NCBI RefSeq assembly: GCF_000686945.1
Contig: NZ_KK366040.1
Span: 62,001-126,000, forward strand
Direction: 5' to 3'
DNA: 64,000 nt
Source of the DNA: Selenomonas sp. AE3005
GTDB lineage: Bacteria; Bacillota; Negativicutes; Selenomonadales; Selenomonadaceae
The position numbers and the translations under genes are program-made. Under the pieces are notes generated by a model. It was given only the letters and a program-made list of their open reading frames with translations. It was not told the origin of the DNA and made no database searches. Of the stretch, positions 8,254 through 16,849 are shown in pieces. Each line of letters starts with the position of its first letter. Positions within the stretch are counted from its first letter, which is position 1.

Positions 8254-8718
8254 TTATTTGCTAACCTGCTTAAGGACATCCTGAGTGATGTCTACACCGC
8301 CGTAAACAACAGCGCCTTTTTCCAGAACTACGGACAGGCCCTTCTGTTCAGCAACCTTCTTTACAGATTCCTCAACACTCTTGGTGATGGGTTCCATGAG
8401 TTCCTGATTCTTCTGCTGCAGGCGCTGCTGAGTCTGCGTATAGTAGTCGCGCTTTTCATTATCGTTCATGTTAGCGGATTTGGTTTCAAATTCCTTCTGG
8501 GCTTCCTGAACAGCCGTCTGCATTTCCGTAGAAGCAGCCTGAACCTTCGGATGCTGGTTCATAACCTGGCTGTAATCAACCACGCCGACGTTGGAGCTGG
8601 CTGCGCTGACCATATTCGGGCCAAACTGCGTCAGAGCCATAGCTACTACGGAGCCAACGAAAGCCAGTGCGATAAGAATGCTGACAATTTTAACCTGTTT
8701 TTTCTGTAATTTAACCAT
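8254..8718 (-). CDS. ompH: OmpH/Skp family periplasmic chaperone
   Basis: This is the most standard of the three OmpH-like proteins: 154 residues, with an N-terminal signal or anchor (VKIVSILIALAFVGSVVAMAL), the opening strand NVGVVDYSQVMNQHPKV, a long charged helix (residues ~55-115) with QTQQRLQQKNQELMEPI, and the closing core GLSVVLEKGAVVYGGVDITQDVL. Skp-type proteins receive outer-membrane proteins emerging from the Sec pore and deliver them to BamA, encoded just upstream. GGAG precedes the ATG. It has its own strong promoter, so the chaperone genes can be transcribed independently of bamA. Confidence 0.88.
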   Translation of the reverse strand: MVKLQKKQVKIVSILIALAFVGSVVAMALTQFGPNMVSAASSNVGVVDYSQVMNQHPKVQAASTEMQTAVQEAQKEFETKSANMNDNEKRDYYTQTQQRLQQKNQELMEPITKSVEESVKKVAEQKGLSVVLEKGAVVYGGVDITQDVLKQVSK

Positions 8719-8796
8719 TGTAAAATCTCCTTTTCCCCTAAAGGGTGATTCATCTTTTCCCTAATGTAGTGTCAAAAACACCCATACATAAAAGTT

Positions 8797-8825
8797 ATTA
8801 TAACAAACTATTTTTTCTTATTCAA
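8797..8825 (-). promoter_or_regulatory. Strong sigma-A-type promoter for the ompH genes
   Basis: On the minus strand TTGAAT (8820-8825) and a perfect TATAAT (8797-8802) are spaced by 17 bases in the ~140-base gap between bamA and the first ompH gene. The match is close to consensus, so an internal promoter of the envelope cluster is likely here. Confidence 0.7.
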
Positions 8826-8855
8826 GGCAAACTTCAAATAAACGTCTGGCCTACC

Positions 8856-10757
8856 TTAGAAAGTGCCGCCCACGGTGAAATGTACGCGGCCGCCATTTTT
8901 GCCACGGCCGTAGTCCAGACGCAGCGGCCCCAGCGGCGTGTTGAGCGCCAGGCCTACGCCGATGCTGCCCTTGAGGTCTTTCGGCGTAAAACCATCATAC
9001 CATGCGGAACCCCAGTCAGTGAAGAGTGCGCCCTGCACCTTGCTGACAATCGGGAACCGGTATTCCAGCGTGGCCAGCGCCATACGCGTACCACGGAACT
9101 GGTCTTCACGATAGCCGCGCAGGCTGTTCTGACCGCCGACCTTGTACAGGTTGAACTCGGATATCTCGCCACGACCCACGCCGTACTGACCGCGCAAGGC
9201 AATTACCTGTGCATGCCCCACCTTAATGTAGCGCTGGTCTTCGATAGTAGCCTTTTGGAAATTAAAATCTCCCCCCAAGCCGGCCACTTCGCCGGTCAAA
9301 CTTATCCGGCTGCCTGTCGTCGGATTGTAAACATTATCACGCGTATCCGTCACATGGCTGAAGGTGATACTTCTTGTCAAACCGAAATTCTTTTCCTGCC
9401 AAGCAGTATCACCACTACGGTCTTTCCCCTTATTTTTAACATGGCGGACATATTTATCATCACGGTTACGGAAAGTCAAATAGTTAGTGGAATACTCACT
9501 TACCGGTCTGCCCAGAGTAATTTCCCCACCGGAATACTTACGCATATAGCTTTCTACTAAATTGCCATCCGTGTTGTAATCATCGTATTGGTACGTACGA
9601 TTGTAAATACGCAGGGTGCCAACGGTTTCTTTCTTATCAATCCAGGGATGACGCCAGGAAAAAGTATAGCCGCGAGCATCCGTCTCGCTGCCGCTTTTTT
9701 CAAACGTCAGACTTACCGCATCACCGGTACCACGGAAGTTGGTATCACCAATGCTGACCATACCAATTACACCATCAGCGGTACTGTAACCGGCACCAAT
9801 ACCAAACGACCCTGTACGTTTTTCCTTAACGTCCAGTTCCATAACTACGGCATTGGGTTCCACGCCCGGATTCATCTTGATATTTACATCTTCAAAAAAG
9901 CCCAGATTGTAAACGCGCTGCATACTGCGGCGTGCCTTCTTGGAATTGAACGGCTCGCCGGGTTTCTGCCGCATTTCGCGCAGGATAACATAGTCCTTGG
10001 TCTTGGTATTACCCTTAACCTTGTAGCCTTCCAGGGTACCCTCGTTTATGCGCAGCGTCAGGTTGCCTTCCTTATCAATATTTATATCGGTGACCTTAGC
10101 CAGGATATAGCCTTCTTCACGGTAGACATCCTTGATACTTTGAATATTTTGCTGCAACAGACGGCTGTTTAATATCTCGCCATCTTTAACCGTAACATTT
10201 TTCAGCAAGTCCGCCGTCTTGATGACGGTGTTGCCCGTAATGTTAATGCTCTTCAGCACCGGATTTTCCAGCACATGGTAAGTGATAACCACACCTTCCG
10301 GCACTTTTTCAAAAGTCGGGAACAAATCATAGAAATACCCCGTATTGTAGACGGCCTCGCGGTCATTGTTCATCCCCTTAAGTGTGAACATATCACCGGT
10401 ATGCATGGTAAGTGCCGCCTTCGCAGTATTTTCCGTTACTGACGTAGTACCATCAAACACTGTATCTACAATGGTCTGGCCTTCATATTCCTTGCCGAAT
10501 TTTTCTATAGCATCCTCCTGCGGACGGTTCTTGAGCCATTCCTCCGTCCGCTGGTCTGCAGCTTTCCCCTGTGCCTCAGCAGTCCCCTGTACTGCATTTT
10601 GTACCGGAGCGCCCTGGGGAGCTGCCGCCTCCTGCGCCGTCTGGACCGCGGACTTATCCGCTGCCGCCACTTCCGCATAAGCCATTCCCGGCAGGGCGGA
10701 AAAACTGGTTGCCAAGGCAACCGCATAAGCTAAAAACCTTTTATTTCCCTTATTCAA
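8856..10757 (-). CDS. bamA: Outer-membrane protein assembly factor BamA (Omp85)
   Basis: BamA inserts beta-barrel proteins into the outer membrane. The 633-residue precursor has a signal peptide ending near GMAYA (residue 28), a low-complexity Ala/Gln linker, three POTRA-type repeats (about residues 75-310, e.g. VLKSINITGNTVIKTADLL and GYKVKGNTKTKDYVILREM), and a C-terminal Omp85 barrel with LRGYREDQFRGTRMALATLEYRFP and a terminal phenylalanine (FTVGGTF). Three POTRAs rather than five agree with the short form found in Negativicutes. The start is TTG at 10757, eight bases after AGGAGG. Tandem tamB upstream and ompH genes downstream fit a barrel-assembly unit. Confidence 0.95.
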   Translation of the reverse strand: MNKGNKRFLAYAVALATSFSALPGMAYAEVAAADKSAVQTAQEAAAPQGAPVQNAVQGTAEAQGKAADQRTEEWLKNRPQEDAIEKFGKEYEGQTIVDTVFDGTTSVTENTAKAALTMHTGDMFTLKGMNNDREAVYNTGYFYDLFPTFEKVPEGVVITYHVLENPVLKSINITGNTVIKTADLLKNVTVKDGEILNSRLLQQNIQSIKDVYREEGYILAKVTDINIDKEGNLTLRINEGTLEGYKVKGNTKTKDYVILREMRQKPGEPFNSKKARRSMQRVYNLGFFEDVNIKMNPGVEPNAVVMELDVKEKRTGSFGIGAGYSTADGVIGMVSIGDTNFRGTGDAVSLTFEKSGSETDARGYTFSWRHPWIDKKETVGTLRIYNRTYQYDDYNTDGNLVESYMRKYSGGEITLGRPVSEYSTNYLTFRNRDDKYVRHVKNKGKDRSGDTAWQEKNFGLTRSITFSHVTDTRDNVYNPTTGSRISLTGEVAGLGGDFNFQKATIEDQRYIKVGHAQVIALRGQYGVGRGEISEFNLYKVGGQNSLRGYREDQFRGTRMALATLEYRFPIVSKVQGALFTDWGSAWYDGFTPKDLKGSIGVGLALNTPLGPLRLDYGRGKNGGRVHFTVGGTF

Positions 10758-10798
10758 AGGTCAAACCTCCTAATTATGTAAATACATGTTCTGCGTAA

Positions 10799-13700
10799 TT
10801 AAAAATTAAATCTGGCCTCCACACCCATAATATAACCACCACTTTCCCTTTCCAAGGTCAGGCCCACGTTATCACTTAAGTCGTATTGGAAGCCATAGCG
10901 ATTGATATTATCGCCGCCTAACCCCCTGGTATATCGCAACATAACTCTGTCTGCTATATATTTTCCCATAGAAATATTAAAATCATATTTGTTTTCGTTA
11001 ATTTCTTTTTCCGTTGTGTTATTACGATTGCTAAAAGCTGAACCACTCCCCCGGGAAATAGCCAGCCGGTCAAGATACAAATACTCACGCATAGCCGACT
11101 CAATTTCCGACAGGAAACTCATCTGCAGCCCCACTACCAGCATATCACCGGCATTCATATTTGTCTGCCCGTGTCTGTAGGCATCGCGCAGTGTGAGCAG
11201 CTGAATAATCTGCGTCTGGCTCATGGCCGGGCTTGCAGACAACCTCATATTGGCAGCTCCTAGCGGGCCCTTCACCGACAAGAACACCCTGGCCTGCGTC
11301 AGTCTGGTATCAGCAACGAAATCAATGCTGGGCATAAAGGACGCCACCTGATTAAAGTTCGCCACACCCTGCCGGATGTTGAACTCTGTCTTTAAATAAT
11401 TTATGGTGCCGCCGCGCTTAACTTTTAAGCTGCCAGACATTTTGGGATGGCTCGTTATGCCGCCCACATGGAAAGCCCCGTCCAGATAGAGGTCATAGAG
11501 GTATGCACTGTAAAAATGCACCTTCTTGCCGGCATTGACCTGAACATCAAAGACCATTTCCGGCATGTCGCCATCACTATCGGGTATTGTCGGCACCGAA
11601 ACCTGGCAATCATGGAAATCAACTTTACCGGATATTTTGGGCAGCTGACGTCCATAAAAGTTCGTGTCGCCCAGATGGAACTCCGCATTCAATGGCCCTG
11701 TAAAGAATTTGCTCTTTATCCCCAGTGCATTGCAGACCAGCGAAAAATCGTAATGTTCCGGCTGCCAGCCATCCATAGTCAGGTTGCCCTGCAGATTATA
11801 TGTGCCACCGCCCATTTTACCAAAAAATTCTTCAACTGTCACTTTATTCCCAGTAAATTTTACCTTGGCTGCCATATCAGTAACCGGTAAATCCAGGAAT
11901 TTCAGTTTCATGGCGCCAGTGGGAATCTGAATACTGCCATCAATCAGCGGATGTGCCAGGGTGCCATGTATCTTTATGTCACCGGCAGTAGCTCCCATAG
12001 CCCAGTCAATTTGCGGCGATAAGGTGGGCAGCAGAGATAAATCTGCATTCTCCAGCCCCACCGTCAGCTGTATCTGCTCGTAATCGTCCAGCCATTCATC
12101 CTTGCCGGCAGTCAGGGCGCGCATGGGCACGATACCCTTGATATCAACCGCACAGTTGCGTTCCCCTACCTGCTTGTTCACGCGCAGGCTTTTTACGCTT
12201 AGCAAACCATTTTTCAGGTTTACCTGTCCGGTCATGCTGTCAAAAGCAGCCCCCTGAATACCGCCATTTACGGCCTTCAAGGTCACGTCGGCCGACGGAT
12301 TGTTTATGTACCCACCCAGCTCGGCCTCAATATCAGCTTTGCCGGTTACGCCCTGGGCTTTCACCCCGGCCAGACCGGTGAACATGCCAAAATCAAGCTG
12401 CTGCGCGGAAAATTTTGCTGCAATTGGGCCATCCAAGGCCACTGTGCCGGAGGCCGCAAATGTGCCCTCGTCTCCCTGGCTGCCCTTAAGCTGGTTGATG
12501 TACAGGATTCTATTGATAAGCTGCATATCGACCGCTACGCCGTGAATGTCGTAGCCGCCGGCCAGCCCCTGCGCGATATTGCCATTTACCTTCACGCTGG
12601 GATTACCAGCTGTACCGCCAATATGCGCCGTCAAATCGGCCTTACCGGAGATTACCTCCGTTTTCTGGTTGACCAGCGCCGCCACCGCACTGATTTCTGC
12701 GCCGGCAATCACCACATCGCCATCCAGCGCCTCACTTTGCGTATCGTAGCTCAGCTCCATATCATAGGTGCCGCCCTGCTGTTCAAAGCCGAAATGGTCA
12801 ATGTCAAATTTGTCATTACGGTATTTTACCATGCCATGCAGGTTGTCAATCACCTGGTCATTCAGGATAATTTGCGGCGCATCGAGCAGCCCGTAAAATT
12901 CCGGGCGCTGAATCGTCCCTAAAATTTTACCTTTAAACGTGCCATGGCCGCTGACTTCATACGGCAGTTTATGCTGCACGCGTTTCAGGTCAATATCCTG
13001 CGCCTCAACTTCCATGTCCAGTGCCTGCGTGGCTGTAATCAAGTTGCCATTTAAGACCATATCAATCATCGGCGAGTAAGCGTGGAAATCCTGCAGGCGC
13101 AGGACACCGTTTTCGAGGAAATAGTCCCCGTCCATACCGGACAGCAGCATGCCATGATAACTGCCGCGATAAAAGTGAATATAGCCCACGGCCTGCGGCT
13201 TGTCCAGTGTGCCCGTAACCCTGACGACATTGTCCACATTACCCGTCAACGGCTGGTCTGGCGCTATCAAGGCCATGATATCTTCCATGCGGGCGCCCAT
13301 GGTATCGAGCCGCAAATTGATTTTTTTTGCACCGGTAAAACCTACCGAACCAGCAGCCCGCCAAACTTCCTTGCCATCCTTCTCCATCAGGAAATCGTCA
13401 ATGCCGACACCGTCCAGGCTGCCGCTGGCCGCAAATTTCAGACTGTCATAAGGCTGCTTGAAGATACGCCCATGATTGCCGGCGAATTTTATCTCGACCC
13501 GGGGATTGTGGCGGTCGCCCCGCACCGTGCCCTTAAAATCAGCCAGTCCTGACATGTCAATACGTTCATCGATGTTACGGAACTGTGACAAGTCAAAATG
13601 ACCGCCATAGAAATCCAAATTCAGTTTGGCCTGGCCGCGCATATCCAGGATTGAGCCTTCCACACCCAAACTGCTGTGATTGGGCATATTTACGCTTAAA

Positions 13701-15154
13701 TAATCTATCTGCAAATCATCATCAGACAAGTGCAAGGATGCACTGGCGCTGTCCACCTGCAAGCCACGGAAAGCAGCATTTTTCAAGCTGGCACTGCCAT
13801 AAAGCTGCAGCGTGCTCATATCCGCGCCTATACCATTGCCCCCGAGGTCCGCGGACAGACGTCCCGCCGCGCCGGCCAAATCCGGCACCAGTCCTGCAGC
13901 CTGGGCAACATCCAGTTCCTCAACTTTTACATGTGCAGTGTAACCAAGGTTTTCTGTAGATAATACCAGTTCACCGCTGACCTTGCCGCCCATCACCAGC
14001 GCAGCAAAATTCCGCACAAAGAGATTCTTATCCTGATAGCGGACCTCTGCCACGCCGCCGCTAAAGGGCACGTCCATAGCCTGACCGGCCGGCACCTCTA
14101 CCCGGCCGTCAATGCTGGGATTGCTGAAAGCGCCTGTAATCTTAGCCTTGAAGTTTACGCCGCCACTATACGGTATGTTTTGTAAAATCCTGCTGGGGTC
14201 GAACTCTTCCCCCTCAGCCTCCAGTTCCATGTACGGCACAGTCTGCAAATGTTTTATTTTGCCATGGACACTGGCTTTTTGCCCATTGCTTTCCGCCTGA
14301 GCGTTCAGCAGCAGCTCTTCGTTGGTAAACGCCGCATGTCCGGTGATATGCTCGATATCCGTGCCTTCAACAGTTACTGCGCCCTCACGTAAATCCACGT
14401 CACCGCTGAAGGAAATATTATCTTCCCGGCGATAAAGGTTGAAACTGCCCTGTTCAATTCTGCCGCCTTTGATGACAACATTGTCCGGCAGCAGCCCCTG
14501 CGGCAGATAGCTGATGTAGTTGGCTAAGTCAGCCCCAGACACCTTGGCATTGATTATCTGACGGCTGTCAGATATAGTCGCCGTGCCGGCCAGGTCAGCC
14601 CCGGCATTATTAGCGGAAAATTGCGCTTTGGCTACAGGATACGTCCCCATATCCACTGCCGCCTGCACATTATCCAGCTGAAGTTCCTGTCCCTGCCGGC
14701 GGACAGTTAACTGGCCGTCTGCTACCGTCACCTTGCCATGAAACTCCTGATTGCTTGATTCCCCCGACAATAAATCCTGCACATTCCAGCTGCCATCAGC
14801 CCGTTCGGCAAGTACGGCCTTTACGCCGGTTACCGAAATTTCCTTTACCGCATCGGCAGGGTCTGAAACCGCCGCAAGCAGGCGATAGCTGACCCGTGCC
14901 TCATCGGCACGGGCAATCAGCTCCGCCTGCTTGTCATAGATAGTCAAGTTATGCAGTTTGATATCACTAAGGGAACTTACCTCTATTTCCCCAATTTCTA
15001 CCTCGGTTTCCAACGCTTGAGATGCCAGCTGGGACACTTTCCCCCCCGCTGCTGCCATGAAGTTTTTCGTCTGCGTATAGTACCAAAAGCCACTCACAGC
15101 CATTATCAGCAGGCCGCAAGCAAGTGCCCATATTTTCCAGGTCTTTACCTTCAT
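10799..15154 (-). CDS. tamB: TamB/YtfN-family translocation and assembly module protein
   Basis: This 1451-residue AsmA-like protein is anchored by one N-terminal helix (WALACGLLIMAVSGFWYYT). The bulk is repetitive beta-rich sequence with recurrent 'GxxxLxGxAxxxG' strands, as in bridge-like lipid-transfer proteins, and a C-terminal DUF490/TamB domain with DTRLTQARVFLSVKGPLG and SASPAMSQTQIIQLLTLRD. It ends in GVEARFNF, an aromatic end suited to contact with a barrel. TamB proteins span the periplasm and are implicated in phospholipid transport to the outer membrane, working with an Omp85 partner; here the neighbour is bamA and no tamA is seen. The mla genes in the same cluster point to shared lipid homeostasis work. 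Confidence 0.92.
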   Translation of the reverse strand: MKVKTWKIWALACGLLIMAVSGFWYYTQTKNFMAAAGGKVSQLASQALETEVEIGEIEVSSLSDIKLHNLTIYDKQAELIARADEARVSYRLLAAVSDPADAVKEISVTGVKAVLAERADGSWNVQDLLSGESSNQEFHGKVTVADGQLTVRRQGQELQLDNVQAAVDMGTYPVAKAQFSANNAGADLAGTATISDSRQIINAKVSGADLANYISYLPQGLLPDNVVIKGGRIEQGSFNLYRREDNISFSGDVDLREGAVTVEGTDIEHITGHAAFTNEELLLNAQAESNGQKASVHGKIKHLQTVPYMELEAEGEEFDPSRILQNIPYSGGVNFKAKITGAFSNPSIDGRVEVPAGQAMDVPFSGGVAEVRYQDKNLFVRNFAALVMGGKVSGELVLSTENLGYTAHVKVEELDVAQAAGLVPDLAGAAGRLSADLGGNGIGADMSTLQLYGSASLKNAAFRGLQVDSASASLHLSDDDLQIDYLSVNMPNHSSLGVEGSILDMRGQAKLNLDFYGGHFDLSQFRNIDERIDMSGLADFKGTVRGDRHNPRVEIKFAGNHGRIFKQPYDSLKFAASGSLDGVGIDDFLMEKDGKEVWRAAGSVGFTGAKKINLRLDTMGARMEDIMALIAPDQPLTGNVDNVVRVTGTLDKPQAVGYIHFYRGSYHGMLLSGMDGDYFLENGVLRLQDFHAYSPMIDMVLNGNLITATQALDMEVEAQDIDLKRVQHKLPYEVSGHGTFKGKILGTIQRPEFYGLLDAPQIILNDQVIDNLHGMVKYRNDKFDIDHFGFEQQGGTYDMELSYDTQSEALDGDVVIAGAEISAVAALVNQKTEVISGKADLTAHIGGTAGNPSVKVNGNIAQGLAGGYDIHGVAVDMQLINRILYINQLKGSQGDEGTFAASGTVALDGPIAAKFSAQQLDFGMFTGLAGVKAQGVTGKADIEAELGGYINNPSADVTLKAVNGGIQGAAFDSMTGQVNLKNGLLSVKSLRVNKQVGERNCAVDIKGIVPMRALTAGKDEWLDDYEQIQLTVGLENADLSLLPTLSPQIDWAMGATAGDIKIHGTLAHPLIDGSIQIPTGAMKLKFLDLPVTDMAAKVKFTGNKVTVEEFFGKMGGGTYNLQGNLTMDGWQPEHYDFSLVCNALGIKSKFFTGPLNAEFHLGDTNFYGRQLPKISGKVDFHDCQVSVPTIPDSDGDMPEMVFDVQVNAGKKVHFYSAYLYDLYLDGAFHVGGITSHPKMSGSLKVKRGGTINYLKTEFNIRQGVANFNQVASFMPSIDFVADTRLTQARVFLSVKGPLGAANMRLSASPAMSQTQIIQLLTLRDAYRHGQTNMNAGDMLVVGLQMSFLSEIESAMREYLYLDRLAISRGSGSAFSNRNNTTEKEINENKYDFNISMGKYIADRVMLRYTRGLGGDNINRYGFQYDLSDNVGLTLERESGGYIMGVEARFNF

Positions 15155-15199
15155 TGCTGTCTCCTCAAACGCCCTGCCCAGGGCAGTATCTTGTCATGG

Positions 15200-16777
15200 T
15201 TATTTAGCCATTTCATTGGCCACCGTACTGGTGCTGGCAGCCTGTTCCTGAGCAGGAGCCGCAGGCTTGGTTTCTGCGGCTTTTTCCTGCTGCACAGGCT
15301 GCTGTTTCTTGCTGGCTTTGGCCGCAACTTCACGTTCAGCCTGACGATTGGCTTTAGCCTCTTCCTTCGAAGCCTGCTTAGCCGCCTGCGTTAGTTCCAG
15401 TACGGGATTTTCCGTAACTTTGGCATCGTTACGAACCTTCTTCACCCGGTTGCCCTCCATCTGGGAAGTCTTATACTTAGCCACATTGATATCCACAGGA
15501 ATGCCCATAGCCTTATCCAGAGCAGCCTTGGAAACATTGTACTTGTACAGCGCCGTGTAGTAGTTGGTCTGGGCTGCCGTCATTTTTTCCGTGGCATCCA
15601 TAACGTCCAGGTTTGTACCAACACCGGCCGCATAGCGTACATTGGCAATCTTTAAATCTTCCCGGGCCTGTTCCACAGCTACTTCCGTGGTCTTGATGTT
15701 CTTTTCCGCAGCCTGCAGGTTCAGGAAGGCCGTGCGTACATCCAGCTGAATGGCCTCATCTTTCTGATGCAGGTTTTCCTGTGCCTTAGTCAGTGATGCC
15801 TCGGCGGAATTTACATTAGCCGTAGTTACACCATTGTCAAAGATATTCCAGGATGCCGTGGCACCAACCACCCAGGTGTCCGTGTCATTGCCAAAAGCGT
15901 TCTTGCCTTCAATAGACGTCGAGCCGGATGCCGTCACCGTCGGATACCAGCCGGCCTTAGCCGTGTTAATGCCGGCCTCTGCCTGCTTTACAGCATAATA
16001 GGCAGCCGCACCGTCAGCGCGATTGTTCAGGGCATAGTTAGTGCAGTCATTTAAATCCAGATTATAGGACGAATGTTTCAGCTGGTCATCAATTTCCAGC
16101 ACCGTATCCGTGGGCAGGCCGACAATATTATTCAGCGTGGCCACCGCAATATCGTAATTGTTCTGTGCCGTGGTCAGGGACTGCTGGGCATTAGCCAGGT
16201 TTACCTGTGAGGACAATACGTCAGACTTGGCGACCGTACCTACACGATACTGGGCATTAACATTGTCCAGATGTTCCTGATAAGCCTTGACCGAGTCTTC
16301 CTGCACCTTGATAAGGTTCTTGTAGTTCAGCACATTGTAATAGCCTTCAGTAGCACTATAGCGCACGCTCTGCTTGGTGTTTTCGAGCGTCACATCGGCA
16401 GCGTTCAGGCCATAGCCTGCTGCCTCAATGCCGCTGCGCAGGGAGAAATTATACAAAGGTATCGATGCACTGGCACTGTTGGTAAAATACTTATTGTCTA
16501 CATGGGTTCCAGCCACAGTATCGTTAACACGATTAAAAGCCGAAGACAGACCTACCGTAACACCAGTCTGACGGCGGTATTTGGACAGGTTCCACTTGGC
16601 TACATCCACGTCAGCCAAGGCACTCTTGATGCTGCGGTTATTCTCCATAGCCATCTGCACTGCGTCATTCAGGTTCAGCTGTACCGTGTTGGCGGCCAGC
16701 GCCGTACCTGTGGAAACGGTCAGCAGACCGCCTAAAACCATAGCCGTCAATTTTTTATAAAAACGTTTTTTATTCAA
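15200..16777 (-). CDS. tolC: TolC-family outer-membrane efflux channel
   Basis: The 525-residue protein has a signal peptide (cleavage near TALAA), then two OEP repeats of long helices alternating with barrel strands: VQLNLNDAVQMAMENNRSIK opens repeat one and LDLNDCTNYALNNRADGAAA opens repeat two, and each ends in a LDVMDATEKMTAAQTNYYTA-like stretch. That is the TolC fold of an outer-membrane exit duct. After the fold ends (about residue 440) comes a tail of roughly 80 residues rich in Ala, Lys, Gln and Pro, not part of the usual family. The start is TTG at 16777, behind GGAGG. It lies between mlaD and tamB, inside the outer-membrane cluster, with no efflux pump in the window. Confidence 0.92.
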   Translation of the reverse strand: MNKKRFYKKLTAMVLGGLLTVSTGTALAANTVQLNLNDAVQMAMENNRSIKSALADVDVAKWNLSKYRRQTGVTVGLSSAFNRVNDTVAGTHVDNKYFTNSASASIPLYNFSLRSGIEAAGYGLNAADVTLENTKQSVRYSATEGYYNVLNYKNLIKVQEDSVKAYQEHLDNVNAQYRVGTVAKSDVLSSQVNLANAQQSLTTAQNNYDIAVATLNNIVGLPTDTVLEIDDQLKHSSYNLDLNDCTNYALNNRADGAAAYYAVKQAEAGINTAKAGWYPTVTASGSTSIEGKNAFGNDTDTWVVGATASWNIFDNGVTTANVNSAEASLTKAQENLHQKDEAIQLDVRTAFLNLQAAEKNIKTTEVAVEQAREDLKIANVRYAAGVGTNLDVMDATEKMTAAQTNYYTALYKYNVSKAALDKAMGIPVDINVAKYKTSQMEGNRVKKVRNDAKVTENPVLELTQAAKQASKEEAKANRQAEREVAAKASKKQQPVQQEKAAETKPAAPAQEQAASTSTVANEMAK

Positions 16778-16849
16778 GACAAATTCCTCCTCAATCTCTA
16801 ATCGGTGTATTATTTAAAGCCGCCCTTGCAGCTGGGATTATCGTAGTAA

